Shown here piece after piece: positions 7,940 to 16,334 of a stretch of DNA of 64,000 bases. Positions within the stretch are counted from its first letter, which is position 1, and each line of letters opens with the position of its first letter. The position numbers were made by a program, and so were the translations under genes. Source of the DNA: Bradyrhizobium sp. SRL28 (GTDB lineage Bacteria > Pseudomonadota > Alphaproteobacteria > Rhizobiales > Xanthobacteraceae). The stretch spans positions 49,295-113,294 of the forward strand of contig NZ_JAHEAG010000025.1 of the NCBI RefSeq assembly GCF_018596315.1, in the 5' to 3' direction. The notes under the pieces are model-generated. The model was not told the DNA's origin and did no database searches. It worked only from the letters and a program-made list of their open reading frames with translations.

Positions 7940-9121
7940 ATGAACAGCCCCAGCCGGGTGATCACTTTCGTCAACGCTGCCCATTTCATCGACCATTATG
8001 CGATGCTGATTTTCGCCGCCGCCGTCATCATCATGGGGCCGGCGCTCGGCATGGCCTATTCGGAACTATTGCCTTACGCCACCCCGGGTTTCGTCGCCTT
8101 CGGCGCCGGCTCGCTGATCACTGGCTGGCTCGGCGACCGCTGGAGCCGCCGCCACATGATGGTGATTTTCTTCGTTGGCATCGGCGTATCGATGATCTCG
8201 GTCGGGTTCGTCTCGACCCCGCTGCAGCTCGGCGCGGCGCTGCTGGCGATCGGCCTGTTCGCCTCGATCTATCATCCCGTCGGCACCGCGATGATCGTGT
8301 CCTATGCCGACAAGCTCGGCCGCGAGATGGGCCTGAACGGCGTCTGGGGCAATCTCGGCGTGGCGTCCTCGGCGCTGGTCACCGGCGTGATCGGGCAATA
8401 TCTCGGCTGGCGCTGGGCCTTCATCGTCCCCGGGATCGTCACGATCCTGATCGGCATCGCCTTTGCGCTGATGGTGGTGCACGAGAACCGCAGCGGCACC
8501 AGGCAGGCGGCGGCGCAGGCGCGCGTCGCCAAGCAGGACATGTGGCGCGTGATCCTTTCGCTCCTGATCGTCGTGATCGCGATTTCCACGACCTTCAACG
8601 CGGTCACCGTGGCGCTGCCAAAGCTGTTTGCGGAGCGGCTGGCCGACCTCACCAGCAGCCCGGCGGCGCTCGGCCTGATCGCGGCCGGCGTTTATGTGTT
8701 CGGCGCGATGACGCAGTACACGATCGGCAAGCTGATCGACCATTATTCGCTGAAGACCGTGATGCTGCCGCTGTCATTCGTGCTGGCGCCGTTCCTGTAT
8801 TTCGCGGCGACATTGTCGAACCTGCCGCTGATCATCGCCTCCATCGGCATCGTGATGGGCGCGTTCGGCCAGGTCACCGTCAACGACGCCATGGTCGGCA
8901 AATACACCAGCGAGGAGTGGCGCTCGCGTGCCTACTCGGTGCGCTACTTCATCGGCTTCACTGCGGCCGGTGCGTCCGTCGGACTCGTAGCGTGGCTCTA
9001 TGAAAAGGGCGGCTTCGTCACCATGCTGCAGACGTTCGGCGCGCTCTGCCTGCTGGTGATCGTGGCGGCGCTCATCCTGCCGCGGGAGATCAAGGTGCCG
9101 GCGGCGCAGACCGCGCCGTGA
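7940..9121 (+). CDS. MFS transporter
   Basis: 393-residue inner-membrane carrier of the major facilitator superfamily with about twelve hydrophobic segments. The first half carries the loop 2-3 motif GWLGDRWSRRHMM (family GxxxDRxGRR). The two halves are split by a polar loop around residues 180-200 (NRSGTRQAAAQARVAKQD). It resembles drug/fosmidomycin-resistance-type exporters in general layout, but the substrate cannot be assigned. It is transcribed away from the AraC regulator at 7880, which probably controls it. Confidence 0.88.
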   Translation: MNSPSRVITFVNAAHFIDHYAMLIFAAAVIIMGPALGMAYSELLPYATPGFVAFGAGSLITGWLGDRWSRRHMMVIFFVGIGVSMISVGFVSTPLQLGAALLAIGLFASIYHPVGTAMIVSYADKLGREMGLNGVWGNLGVASSALVTGVIGQYLGWRWAFIVPGIVTILIGIAFALMVVHENRSGTRQAAAQARVAKQDMWRVILSLLIVVIAISTTFNAVTVALPKLFAERLADLTSSPAALGLIAAGVYVFGAMTQYTIGKLIDHYSLKTVMLPLSFVLAPFLYFAATLSNLPLIIASIGIVMGAFGQVTVNDAMVGKYTSEEWRSRAYSVRYFIGFTAAGASVGLVAWLYEKGGFVTMLQTFGALCLLVIVAALILPREIKVPAAQTAP

Positions 9122-9123
9122 GT

Positions 9124-9882
9124 TCATTCGATCGTTGGCAGCACCATGTGCAGATGACGGTTCGAGATCTGCATCAGGCCCTGGAAGGGGTGGCTGAGAT
9201 CGACGATCAAGAACAGCGCGCTCGATACCGAGAGCGCGAAAAGAAGCGTTGAGGCGACGACGATCGGATTTGGTTCGGCGAACAGGCTGAAGCTCGCGAA
9301 GATCACCACCAGCCAGAACACCAACACGATAAAGAACGGCAGCGGTATCGCGTCGTCGGCCTGGGTGAACACGAGAAGCCGCGTCCGGCCCATGTCGGTG
9401 GTGATTTGGATGATACGAGATTTCAGCGAGGTCTGTTCCGCGTTGGCCGGCTTGAGGTCTTCGACCGCGCTGTAGAACCGTTCGGCGGTCTCGCTGATGA
9501 CAAATGCCGATCCGCCGCCTTTGCCCGAGATGTTCTCCTGCCGGATGCGGGCGGTCGCCGAGGGGATGATTTCCCGCAACAGGGTGCGCGCCGCTTTCGC
9601 CTCCGCGCCGTATTTGGTCAGCATCTGGTCGACGAGCACCGCGTTGGTGCCGAGCTGGCGGATATTGCTGTTCTGGTTGTCGTAGGTGTTTTTCGCCGAA
9701 GCGATCATCAGGCCGATTACGAGCGCGGCAAGCGTCGAGAGAAAGCCGGCGCCGAGGCGGATGGCTTCCTTGGAACCTCCTTCGAGCAGGTCGGCCGGCA
9801 GGGATCGCCGCAGGACCATGCCGATGGCCGCGCCGATCAGGATCGAGGCAAAGGAAGCCAGAAACGCGGCGGTCGAACTCAT
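9124..9882 (-). CDS. DUF4239 (bestrophin-like) membrane protein
   Basis: 252-residue inner-membrane protein. Hydrophobic segments lie near residues 8-25 and 45-65 (AGFLSTLAALVIGLMIASAKNTYD), then a long soluble middle part (about 70-170), then two or three membrane segments at 175-240. The AKNTYDNQNSNIRQLGTNAVLVDQ region after the second segment is typical of DUF4239 proteins, which are distantly related to bestrophin anion channels. The exact function is unknown. The gene converges on the MFS gene and ends 3 bp from it. Confidence 0.78.
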   Translation of the reverse strand: MSSTAAFLASFASILIGAAIGMVLRRSLPADLLEGGSKEAIRLGAGFLSTLAALVIGLMIASAKNTYDNQNSNIRQLGTNAVLVDQMLTKYGAEAKAARTLLREIIPSATARIRQENISGKGGGSAFVISETAERFYSAVEDLKPANAEQTSLKSRIIQITTDMGRTRLLVFTQADDAIPLPFFIVLVFWLVVIFASFSLFAEPNPIVVASTLLFALSVSSALFLIVDLSHPFQGLMQISNRHLHMVLPTIE

Positions 9883-10055
9883 GGCGTCATCCCCCTGTCA
9901 TGGTGCGGGCGGGCCGGGCAGGGGTTATTGCATATCGGGGCGTGCGAGCCTGGGCTACCCGCGACGATTTGCTGCGGCGCAGCAGGTCGGGGGTAACGTA
10001 GCTAAATCAAACAGAACACTTGACCATCGCTACCCTCCTTGTGTGAGGTGCGGCC

Positions 10056-10475
10056 ATGACCCGAATCCGGCTTTTCCTTTGCATCATTGCGATATCAGTG
10101 CCTTCGCTGGCGGCGGCGCAGCAGTCCATGAAATTCGAGGAGGCCGGGGCCATGCTGGCCGCGAGCTGCGGCAAGGACATCGATGACAACTGCCGCGGCG
10201 TCAATCTCGACGCGACGCGCCTGCGGGAGTGCCTGAGCCGAAATCAGGACGTGGTGTCGGCGAAGTGCAAAACCGATTTTCCCCAGGCCCTCGGCGCCAT
10301 CCAGGCGCGTATTACCGCGCGCACCTCGCTTGTAAAACTGTGCAATTGGGAATTGAAACACCTGTGCGGCGAGGTTCGGGAGGATCCCGTGAAGGGGCTG
10401 CAATGCCTGTTGGAGTCGACCAAGAAGGCGACCCCGAACTGCAACAAGGCGATCAGCGCGGCGGGGTATCGCTGA
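10056..10475 (+). CDS. secreted cysteine-rich repeat protein
   Basis: 139 residues with a cleavable signal peptide (cut after SLAAAQQ). The mature part has eight Cys in two GLG1-like cysteine-rich repeats (ASCGKDIDDNC...LRECL and LCNWELKHLC...LQCLLE), the arrangement of the Cys-rich FGFR/Golgi protein 1 repeat, which also occurs in many small periplasmic proteins of rhizobia. Function unknown; disulfide-bonded periplasmic protein is the safe description. Its stop TGA overlaps the ATG of the OmpA-like gene, so the two are translated together. Confidence 0.8.
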   Translation: MTRIRLFLCIIAISVPSLAAAQQSMKFEEAGAMLAASCGKDIDDNCRGVNLDATRLRECLSRNQDVVSAKCKTDFPQALGAIQARITARTSLVKLCNWELKHLCGEVREDPVKGLQCLLESTKKATPNCNKAISAAGYR

Positions 10476-11140
10476 TGCCTGGGGGAAAGAAGCTGCGCGG
10501 GATCGGCCTTTTGCTGGGCGCCTTGGCGCTGTTTGCCTTGCCGATGGCGGTTGCGCGCGCGCAAACGGCGACGTCGACGGCAGACATCATTGAGAAGCTT
10601 GCCGTCGAAGCCGAGTCGGATATCGACCTCGCTGCCTTGAAGCAGCAGGCTGCCGATCGCATCAAGGCAAGAGCGGATGCCCAGCCGCAAAAGCGGCCGC
10701 CGATCGCGCCTCAACTGACGAAACTGCCGCAACTACGTTTCGATGTCGTGTTCGACCAGGATTCTTCGTTGATCCGGCCGGCCTCCTATCAGACGATCGG
10801 CAGCATCGCCGACGCGCTCACAGATCCGAAGACGCGACCCTATCGCTATCTGATTGTCGATCATGTCGAATCCGCCGGAAGGCGCGACCACAATCTGATC
10901 CTGAGCCAGCGGCGTGCCGACTCGGTCCGGGATGTCCTGGTGAACACCTTCAAGGTGTCGCCGAAGCGGCTTCAGGCGCTTGGACTGGGCGAGGAACAGT
11001 TGCAGGATGTCAATCGCCCGGCGTCGCCGGCCAATGCGCGCGTCCAGCTCATCGCGATCGGTAAGTTCGAGACGGCCGAGCCGGCAACGCCGGCGGCGGC
11101 ACCCAAAGGCGCCGCTGCGGCAAAGAAAAAGAAGCGCTGA
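10475..11140 (+). CDS. OmpA family protein
   Basis: 221 residues. Signal peptide to about residue 30 (ALPMAVARAQ), a helical charged spacer (about 35-75), then an OmpA C-terminal peptidoglycan-binding domain at 85-195: FDVVFDQDSSLIRPASYQTIG, LSQRRADSVRDVLV and NARVQLIAIG. The tail is rich in Ala, Pro and Lys. Such proteins tether the outer membrane or periplasmic complexes to peptidoglycan. The start ATG overlaps the upstream stop (TGATG), favouring this start over longer in-frame openings inside the preceding gene. Confidence 0.85.
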   Translation: MPGGKKLRGIGLLLGALALFALPMAVARAQTATSTADIIEKLAVEAESDIDLAALKQQAADRIKARADAQPQKRPPIAPQLTKLPQLRFDVVFDQDSSLIRPASYQTIGSIADALTDPKTRPYRYLIVDHVESAGRRDHNLILSQRRADSVRDVLVNTFKVSPKRLQALGLGEEQLQDVNRPASPANARVQLIAIGKFETAEPATPAAAPKGAAAAKKKKR

Positions 11141-11196
11141 TCACCCCGTGCAGGGGTGAGCGCGACGCCAGCCGCCGGCTGGGGAAGGAGCACCCG

Positions 11197-12000
11197 ATGT
11201 TCAATCAACCCTCGCCGGGAATGGCCGGCCTCTTGCTGGGATTAACAATGATGATGACCGCGCCCGCTGCTGCCGATGCCTTGAAGGACGAGATCGCGCC
11301 GACCGGCAAGCTGCGGGTGGCGATTGCGATCAGTCCGGCCGGTGGCGCGTTCTGGTCGACCAAGACCGAAACCGGCTATGCCGGCGTGCCGGTCGATCTC
11401 GGCAAGGCGATGGCGGAGCAACTTGGCGTCCCCGTCGAATATGTCGCGCACAGCAATTCCGGGCAGATCGTCGATGCGGCCTCGAAAGGTACCTGGGACA
11501 TCACCTTCCTGCCGAAAGATCCGGAGCGAGAGGGCAGGATGTCGTTCGGGCCCATCTATGAAGTTGCGGACGCGACCTACATCGTCAAGCCGGGTTCACA
11601 GGTCACGAATTTCGCAACACTCGATCAGCCCGGGATCAAGGTCGCCGCGGTCAACAACACGACCACGATGCGCGGCGCGATCGCGCATCTGAAGAATGCC
11701 AAGGTCACGGGCTACCAGACCTACGACGAAATCTTCGGCCTGCTCAAAGGCGGTGAGATCGACGCGTTCGCGCTGTCGCGCGACCAGCTCAACGCCATGG
11801 CAAAACAGATCCCGGGCACCCGCGTGCTGGACGAAACCTTCAAGCAGACGGTCACGGCGGTCGCAGTGCCGCCCAGTCGTCCGCTCTCGCTGGCGTTTGC
11901 GATCAAGTTTCTGAACGAAGCGATCGCCAACGGCACGCTGCGCAAGGCCTATGACAATAACGGCCTGAAGGATCGGCCGGTGCGGACGCAGACGAAATAG
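11197..12000 (+). CDS. amino-acid-type ABC transporter substrate-binding protein
   Basis: 267-residue periplasmic binding protein of the SBP family 3 type (PF00497). Signal peptide ends around PAAADALKDE. Then GKLRVAIAISPAGGAFW, a ligand-binding lobe start, DLGKAMAEQLGVPVEYV and GTWDITFLPKDPEREG, all standard for polar amino-acid binding proteins. No permease or ATPase gene is adjacent, so it is an orphan that may share a transporter encoded elsewhere or act as a sensor. A good ribosome-binding site (ggaagg) precedes the ATG. Confidence 0.85.
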   Translation: MFNQPSPGMAGLLLGLTMMMTAPAAADALKDEIAPTGKLRVAIAISPAGGAFWSTKTETGYAGVPVDLGKAMAEQLGVPVEYVAHSNSGQIVDAASKGTWDITFLPKDPEREGRMSFGPIYEVADATYIVKPGSQVTNFATLDQPGIKVAAVNNTTTMRGAIAHLKNAKVTGYQTYDEIFGLLKGGEIDAFALSRDQLNAMAKQIPGTRVLDETFKQTVTAVAVPPSRPLSLAFAIKFLNEAIANGTLRKAYDNNGLKDRPVRTQTK

Positions 12001-12005
12001 GCCGC

Positions 12006-12110
12006 CGTCATTCCGGGGCGATGCGAAGCATCGAGCCCGGAATCCATTGAGCCTCGGGATCGGTGTTGAAATGGATTCCGGGCTCGCGCTACGCGCGCCC
12101 CGGAATGACA
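12006..12110. repeat. palindromic repeat, family C (copy 1)
   Basis: Inverted repeat with outer arms CGTCATTCCGGGGC and GCCCCGGAATGACA and inner arms GAGCCCGGAATCCAT and ATGGATTCCGGGCTC. Two further copies flank the rhodanese gene at 37 kb. It lies just after the solute-binding protein gene. Confidence 0.85.
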
Positions 12111-12143
12111 GCGTTAGCGGGCGCTGCGGCAGGCGCTAACATA

Positions 12144-12157
12144 TGTGCAACTGCACA
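12144..12157. promoter_or_regulatory. palindrome upstream of sigma-54 promoter
   Basis: TGTGCA-AC-TGCACA is a perfect 6-2-6 dyad about 100 bp upstream of the sigma-54-type promoter at 12254. That distance suits an enhancer-binding activator. The arms are oriented GTGC...GCAC, opposite to the classical NtrC site (GCAC...GTGC), so the binding protein is unknown. Confidence 0.4.
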
Positions 12158-12253
12158 AATACAAGGCATCCGCCCCTCTCCACGCACGGCGCAATAGGGC
12201 CATAACCACGTAGAAATACGCGATTTTTTTGAGCCCACGGCCCGATTTCCGGT

Positions 12254-12269
12254 TGGCACATCGATTGCT
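12254..12269 (+). promoter_or_regulatory. sigma-54 (RpoN) type -24/-12 promoter
   Basis: TGGCAC-N5-TTGCT matches the RpoN consensus (TGGCAC-N5-TTGCW) exactly, with the invariant GG at 12255-12256 and GC at 12267-12268. It points at the formate/nitrite-type transporter, whose ATG is 295 bp downstream, leaving a leader of roughly 280 nt. RpoN control fits a nitrogen-source transporter. Confidence 0.65.
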
Positions 12270-12440
12270 TAATCCTGTCTCAGTCAATGACGACTGCCGT
12301 CCGTTCGGATTGCCAAGGCCAGCGTTGGCCGAAGGCGTTGGGATCAAGCGGCCTCGCGTGAGGCGCTTCGAGCAGTCTTCGGGACCACTTCACGATAGCT
12401 CGCGCATCCTCCGTTTCTGATCGGGCCTGACCTGCGTCGT

Positions 12441-12477
12441 TCTGTGCCGTTCAAAGACGGCGCGGGATTCGTCGCGC
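12441..12477 (+). promoter_or_regulatory. hairpins in the transporter leader
   Basis: Within the long 5' leader, GCCGT-TCAAAG-ACGGC (12446-12461) and GCGCGG-GATTCG-TCGCGC (12460-12477) can fold as adjacent, partly exclusive six-nucleotide-loop hairpins. Tandem hexaloops are the architecture read by NasT-type (ANTAR) antiterminators of nitrate assimilation, but these loops lack the usual A1/G4 bases, so a NasT role is not supported. The rest of the leader shows no clear feature. Confidence 0.3.
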
Positions 12478-12563
12478 ACGAGGACGGCAAGATTTTCACA
12501 CAATCAGTGCACGGCTGCGCAGCATCCGGCGCGCTTCAACGTTGTCTCGAAAGGGGAACTGGA

Positions 12564-13409
12564 ATGGCCTATCTCGCGCCTTCGGAATTCGTGACCAAGA
12601 TGGTCGACGCCGGAGAATCCAAAATCTTCATGTCGACGCGCGATACGGTCATCCGCGCCTACATGGCCGGTGCGATTCTCTCGCTTGCTGCCGCATTTGC
12701 GGTGACCATCAACGTGCAGACCGGCGTGCCGATCGTCGGCGCCGCGCTGTTTCCGGTCGGCTTCTGCATGCTCTACCTGCTCGGCTTCGACCTGCTCACC
12801 GGCGTGTTCGTGCTGTGCCCGCTGGCGCTGATCGACAAGCGTCCGGGCGTGACGCTCGGCGGCGTGCTGCGCAACTGGGGCCTTGTCTTCATCGGCAACT
12901 TCGCTGGCGCCTTCACGGTGGCGGTGATGATGGCGATCGTCTTCACCTTCGGCTTCTCGCAGGCGCCGGACAAGGTCGGCCAGGTGATCGGCACCATCGG
13001 CGAGAGCCGCACTGTCGGCTATGCCAACCATGGCGCGGCCGGCATGCTGACGCTGTTCATCCGCGGTGTGCTCTGCAACTGGATGGTCTCGGCCGGTGTC
13101 GTCGGCGCGATGATCTCCACCCATGTCAGCGGCAAGGTGATCGCGATGTGGATGCCGATCATGCTGTTCTTCTTCATGACCTTCGAGCATTCCATCGTGA
13201 ACATGTTCCTGTTCCCGTCGGGTCTCCTGCTCGGCGCCAAGTTCACCTGGTGGGACTACATCTTCTGGAACGAGATCCCGACCGTCGTCGGCAACCTCGT
13301 CGGCGGCCTCGCCTTCACCGGGCTGACCCTGTACGCGACCCACGTCAAGACCGGCCCGTCACGCAACGCGTCGGCATCTTCGCGGCCGTCCTCCCGCATT
13401 GCCGCTTGA
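12564..13409 (+). CDS. formate/nitrite transporter (FNT) family channel
   Basis: 281-residue inner-membrane channel of the FocA/NirC family with six expected membrane segments. FNT hallmarks are the FDLLTGVFVLCP segment, GNFAGAF, the HGAAGMLTLFIRGVLCNWMV block, and FEHSIVNMFLFPSG, which carries the pore His. The start at 12564 follows aaaggggaac; the upstream frame encodes non-membrane sequence and is probably leader. A sigma-54-type promoter upstream and a PP2C-kinase gene downstream suggest nitrite uptake in nitrogen assimilation rather than formate export, because PP2C-kinase fusions are also found beside nitrate/nitrite assimilation genes in Pseudomonas. The substrate is inference. Confidence 0.88.
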   Translation: MAYLAPSEFVTKMVDAGESKIFMSTRDTVIRAYMAGAILSLAAAFAVTINVQTGVPIVGAALFPVGFCMLYLLGFDLLTGVFVLCPLALIDKRPGVTLGGVLRNWGLVFIGNFAGAFTVAVMMAIVFTFGFSQAPDKVGQVIGTIGESRTVGYANHGAAGMLTLFIRGVLCNWMVSAGVVGAMISTHVSGKVIAMWMPIMLFFFMTFEHSIVNMFLFPSGLLLGAKFTWWDYIFWNEIPTVVGNLVGGLAFTGLTLYATHVKTGPSRNASASSRPSSRIAA

Positions 13410-13422
13410 TCTTAAGATGAGG

Positions 13423-13454
13423 ATGGGCCTCTCCTCGCAAGGGGAGAGGCCCAT
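13423..13454. terminator. strong hairpin between transporter and kinase genes
   Basis: A perfect 12-bp stem, ATGGGCCTCTCC (13423-13434) with GGAGAGGCCCAT (13443-13454), and an 8-nt loop. No T-run follows, so it is more likely an mRNA-stabilising or partial attenuation structure between two co-transcribed genes than a full terminator. Confidence 0.5.
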
Positions 13455-13471
13455 TGTCGTGAAAGCCGGGA

Positions 13472-15208
13472 ATGCCGCGCGAGCTGAAAATATCGGTCGG
13501 ACAATTTTCCGATAGGGGAGCTAAGGAAACCAACCAGGATTTCCATGGCGTCCTGATTCCGGCCGAGCCGCTGCTCAGCCTCAAGGGCATCTCCGTCGTG
13601 CTGGCCGACGGCATCAGCACGAGCAAGGTCAGCCGGGTCGCCGCGGAATCGGCGGTCAAGGGGTTTTTGACCGACTATTACTGCACCTCGGAATCCTGGT
13701 CGGTGCGCACCTCGGCGCAGCGCGTGCTGGAGGCGACCAATTCCTGGCTGCATTCGCAGACGCGCAGCCAGTATGCCTATGACAAGGACCGGGGTTACGT
13801 CTGTACGCTCTCCGCCATCGTCATCAAGTCGACCACGGCGCATCTCTTTCACATCGGCGATTCCCGCATCTATCGTCTCTCCGGCAACACGCTGGAGCAA
13901 CTGACTAACGACCACCGCGTCGTCATTTCGTCCGAGCAGAGCTATCTCGGCCGCGCGCTCGGCGTAAATCCGCAAGTCGAGATCGACTACCAGATGCTGC
14001 GGCTCGAGCCGGGCGACGTCTTTGTGCTCGCGACCGACGGAATCTACGAGCATCTTAGCGCCCGTCGCATTGCAAAGGCGGTGAACGAGGGCGGCGCCGA
14101 TCTCGACGCAGCCGCGAAGGGGATTGTCGACCAGGCTTTTGACGCCGGCAGCAAGGACAATCTCACCGTCCAGATCGTCCGTGTCGATGAGGTGCCCGAC
14201 GGCGCCGCCGCCGAAGTGTTCGCGCAGCCGCACGAATTGCCGCTGCCGCCACTCCTGGAGGCGCGGGCGGTGTTCGACGGATACCGAATCGTCCGCGAAC
14301 TGCACGGCTCCAGCCGGAGCCACATCTATCTCGCTGTCGACATCGAAACCGACGCCGTGGTCACCATCAAGATTCCGTCGATCGATCTGCGCGACGATCC
14401 GGCTTACCTCAAGCGGTTCATGATGGAGGAGTGGGTGGCGCGGCGGATCGACAGCCCGCATGTGCTGAAACCCTGCCTGCTGCAGCGCAAGCGCAACTTC
14501 CTCTATGTCGCGACTGAATACATCGATGGCCAGACGCTGACGCAATGGATGATCGACAATCCAAAACCCAACCTGGAGACCGTGCGCGGCATCGTCGAGC
14601 AGATCGCCAAGGGGCTGCGCGCCTTCCACCGCAAGGAGATGCTGCACCAGGACCTAAGGCCCGACAACATCATGATCGATAGCACGGGCACCGTGAAGAT
14701 CATCGATTTCGGGTCGACGAAGATCACTGGTGTCGTCGAGGCCGAGCCATCAGGCATGCGTGACGACATTCTCGGCACCCAGCAATATACCGCACCCGAA
14801 TATTTTCTCGGCGAGCGGGCCACGTCGCGCTCCGACCTGTTCTCGCTCGGTGTCATCACCTATCAGATGCTGACAGGAAAGCTGCCCTACGGCGGGCAGA
14901 TCGCGAATGCGCGGACGCGATCGCAGTTCAACAGGCTGGTCTACCGTCCGGCGTCACATGGCGACCGCGACGTACCGCAATGGATCGACGGTACGCTGGA
15001 GAAAGCCGTGCATCCCAATCCCTACAAGCGCTACGACAGTTTTTCGGAATTCCTGTTCGACCTGCGCCATCCCAATGCGAACTATCTCTCGACGTCATCG
15101 ACGCCGCTGATCGAGCGCAATCCGCTTCTGTTCTGGAAAAGCACGACCGTCGTGCTGGCGCTCGCGGTGATCGTGCTGCTCGCCATGCAGCACGGCATGC
15201 ATCGGTGA
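13472..15208 (+). CDS. fused PP2C phosphatase and Ser/Thr protein kinase, C-terminal membrane anchor
   Basis: 578-residue signalling enzyme. Residues 1-245 form a PP2C phosphatase: the VVLADGIST metal Asp, HIGDSRIYRL, LATDGIYEHL and SKDNLTVQIV. Residues 270-530 form a eukaryotic-type kinase: ATP-anchoring K300 (VTIKIPS), catalytic loop H392-Q393-D394, DFG at 412-414 and APEYF. The Arg of HRD is Gln, so it is a non-RD kinase. One hydrophobic helix near 552-570 (TTVVLALAVIVLLAMQ) anchors the C-terminus, leaving both enzymes cytoplasmic. The layout matches Pseudomonas aeruginosa PA1782, encoded between nitrite reductase and a nitrate transporter. With the FNT channel immediately upstream, control of nitrogen-oxyanion transport is a reasonable guess. 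Confidence 0.88.
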   Translation: MPRELKISVGQFSDRGAKETNQDFHGVLIPAEPLLSLKGISVVLADGISTSKVSRVAAESAVKGFLTDYYCTSESWSVRTSAQRVLEATNSWLHSQTRSQYAYDKDRGYVCTLSAIVIKSTTAHLFHIGDSRIYRLSGNTLEQLTNDHRVVISSEQSYLGRALGVNPQVEIDYQMLRLEPGDVFVLATDGIYEHLSARRIAKAVNEGGADLDAAAKGIVDQAFDAGSKDNLTVQIVRVDEVPDGAAAEVFAQPHELPLPPLLEARAVFDGYRIVRELHGSSRSHIYLAVDIETDAVVTIKIPSIDLRDDPAYLKRFMMEEWVARRIDSPHVLKPCLLQRKRNFLYVATEYIDGQTLTQWMIDNPKPNLETVRGIVEQIAKGLRAFHRKEMLHQDLRPDNIMIDSTGTVKIIDFGSTKITGVVEAEPSGMRDDILGTQQYTAPEYFLGERATSRSDLFSLGVITYQMLTGKLPYGGQIANARTRSQFNRLVYRPASHGDRDVPQWIDGTLEKAVHPNPYKRYDSFSEFLFDLRHPNANYLSTSSTPLIERNPLLFWKSTTVVLALAVIVLLAMQHGMHR

Positions 15209-15210
15209 CG

Positions 15211-15366
15211 GTCCCGTGTCCCGGACGCGGTGCAGCCTAGGCGATGCAAATGCATCGTCCGGAAGCGGTGCACTGCAGAGCCGGGACCCAGACGCGGCGA
15301 CATGGACCCCGGATCAGCAGCGCACCACGCCGCGAAGCGGCGCGCTGCGCAGCATCCGGGGAACGC
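15211..15366. repeat. palindromic repeat, family E
   Basis: Complex inverted repeat with motifs GTGTCCCGGACGCGGTGCA, GTCCGGAAGCGGTGCACTGC and CCGGGACCCAGACGC, then a second GC-rich half ending GCATCCGGGG. It resembles the CCCGGACGCGGTGCAGC intergenic elements of Bradyrhizobium. It separates the kinase gene from the convergent ModA-like gene. Confidence 0.65.
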
Positions 15367-15374
15367 AGCGTCGG

Positions 15375-16169
15375 CTAGTTCGTCGTACTTCCCGCAATCG
15401 GATCCATGCCGCTCTTGACGATTTCGCTGCGAGCGGCAGGCGACGCCAGGAACTTGATCAGCGCCTTGCCGGCGTCGGGCTCCTTCGAGACGCTGGCGAT
15501 GCCTGCGGCGAAAACCGTGATCTTCTGCAACTCATCCGGCAGCGGGCCGATGATCTCGATGCCTTCCACGGGCTTCAATTCGCTCATCTGCTGGAAGCCG
15601 ATCTCGGCGTCGCCGCGCGCAACGATCTCGCCGACCGGCGTGGCCGGAATCTTCCGCGCCTTGTCCTTCATTTCGTCGGCAATGCCGAGCTTGCCGAACA
15701 TCTCGGTCGAGACATAGACGCCGCTGGCGCTGTCGGAATAGGCGACGGTCTTTACCGCCAGAAGGGCGCGCTTGAGCGCATCGGGCGTAGAGATGTCCGG
15801 CTTCGGCGTGCCCGACTTCACGGCGACCGCGATCGGCGATTTGACGAGATCGACTTTGCTTTCGGCGATCGCCTTTCCCTTCTTGGCGAGATCGTCGAGT
15901 GCATAGCCGACCATGATCAGGACGTCCGCAGGCTCCCCGCGCTCCAGCCGCACCGGAATGGCGTTGGTCGTCGTGCCCATCGACGGCCCGTAGGCGGTCA
16001 GCACCTTGTGGCCCGTGCTGCGCTCAAATTCGGGCACCAGCGCCTTGTAGGCGGCCGTCAGTCCGCCGGAGATCATCACGCGGACTTCGGCGGCAGAGGC
16101 CGTGGCTGAAAGCAGGAATGCGCTGAGTGTAGCGAGCGCGAAGGTGCGAAGATTGGTTGAAAGACGCAT
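15375..16169 (-). CDS. ModA-like molybdate/extracellular solute-binding protein, orphan
   Basis: 264-residue periplasmic binding protein with a signal peptide cut near TASAAEVRVM. The start of the mature protein (ISGGLTAAYKALVPEFERSTGHKV) and the internal GEPADVLIMV and FLASPAARSEIVKSGMDP segments are those of the ModA-type SBP family that binds molybdate, tungstate or related oxyanions. No modB or modC is nearby, and rhizobial genomes often carry several orphan ModA-like proteins of unknown ligand. Molybdate would link to nitrate metabolism next door, but that is speculation. Confidence 0.8.
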   Translation of the reverse strand: MRLSTNLRTFALATLSAFLLSATASAAEVRVMISGGLTAAYKALVPEFERSTGHKVLTAYGPSMGTTTNAIPVRLERGEPADVLIMVGYALDDLAKKGKAIAESKVDLVKSPIAVAVKSGTPKPDISTPDALKRALLAVKTVAYSDSASGVYVSTEMFGKLGIADEMKDKARKIPATPVGEIVARGDAEIGFQQMSELKPVEGIEIIGPLPDELQKITVFAAGIASVSKEPDAGKALIKFLASPAARSEIVKSGMDPIAGSTTN

Positions 16170-16249
16170 GATGGTTTCTCCCCGGGACGACTCTTGAGCG
16201 GTCGACCTTGGGAGGATGTTAGCGCGCGAAGGAGGCTTAGCCTAGTCGC

Positions 16250-16319
16250 GTAGGGCGGGTTAGCGAAGCGTAACCCGCCGCTTGGTCTGGCGGATTACGC
16301 TTCGCTAATCCGCCCTACA
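16250..16319. repeat. palindromic repeat, family B (copy 1)
   Basis: Arms GTAGGGCGGGTTAGCGAAGC and GCTTCGCTAATCCGCCCTAC, with inner arms GTAACCCGCC and GGCGGATTAC. A near-identical copy is at 62373 and a third begins at 63975. It lies downstream of the PHA depolymerase gene. Confidence 0.85.
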
Positions 16320-16334
16320 GAGTCCGGACGGCTC

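Noticed and set aside
12144..12157. NtrC binding site
   Set aside because: Arms are GTGC...GCAC with a 2-nt gap, not the NtrC order and spacing; recorded as an unassigned palindrome.
12441..12477. NasT (ANTAR)-type tandem hexaloop motif
   Set aside because: The loops TCAAAG and GATTCG lack the A1/G4 bases expected of ANTAR targets; kept only as unassigned hairpins.
12504..13343. 279-codon minus-strand frame opposite the FNT transporter
   Set aside because: Product is His/Asp/Arg-rich low complexity, the typical mirror of membrane-protein codons.
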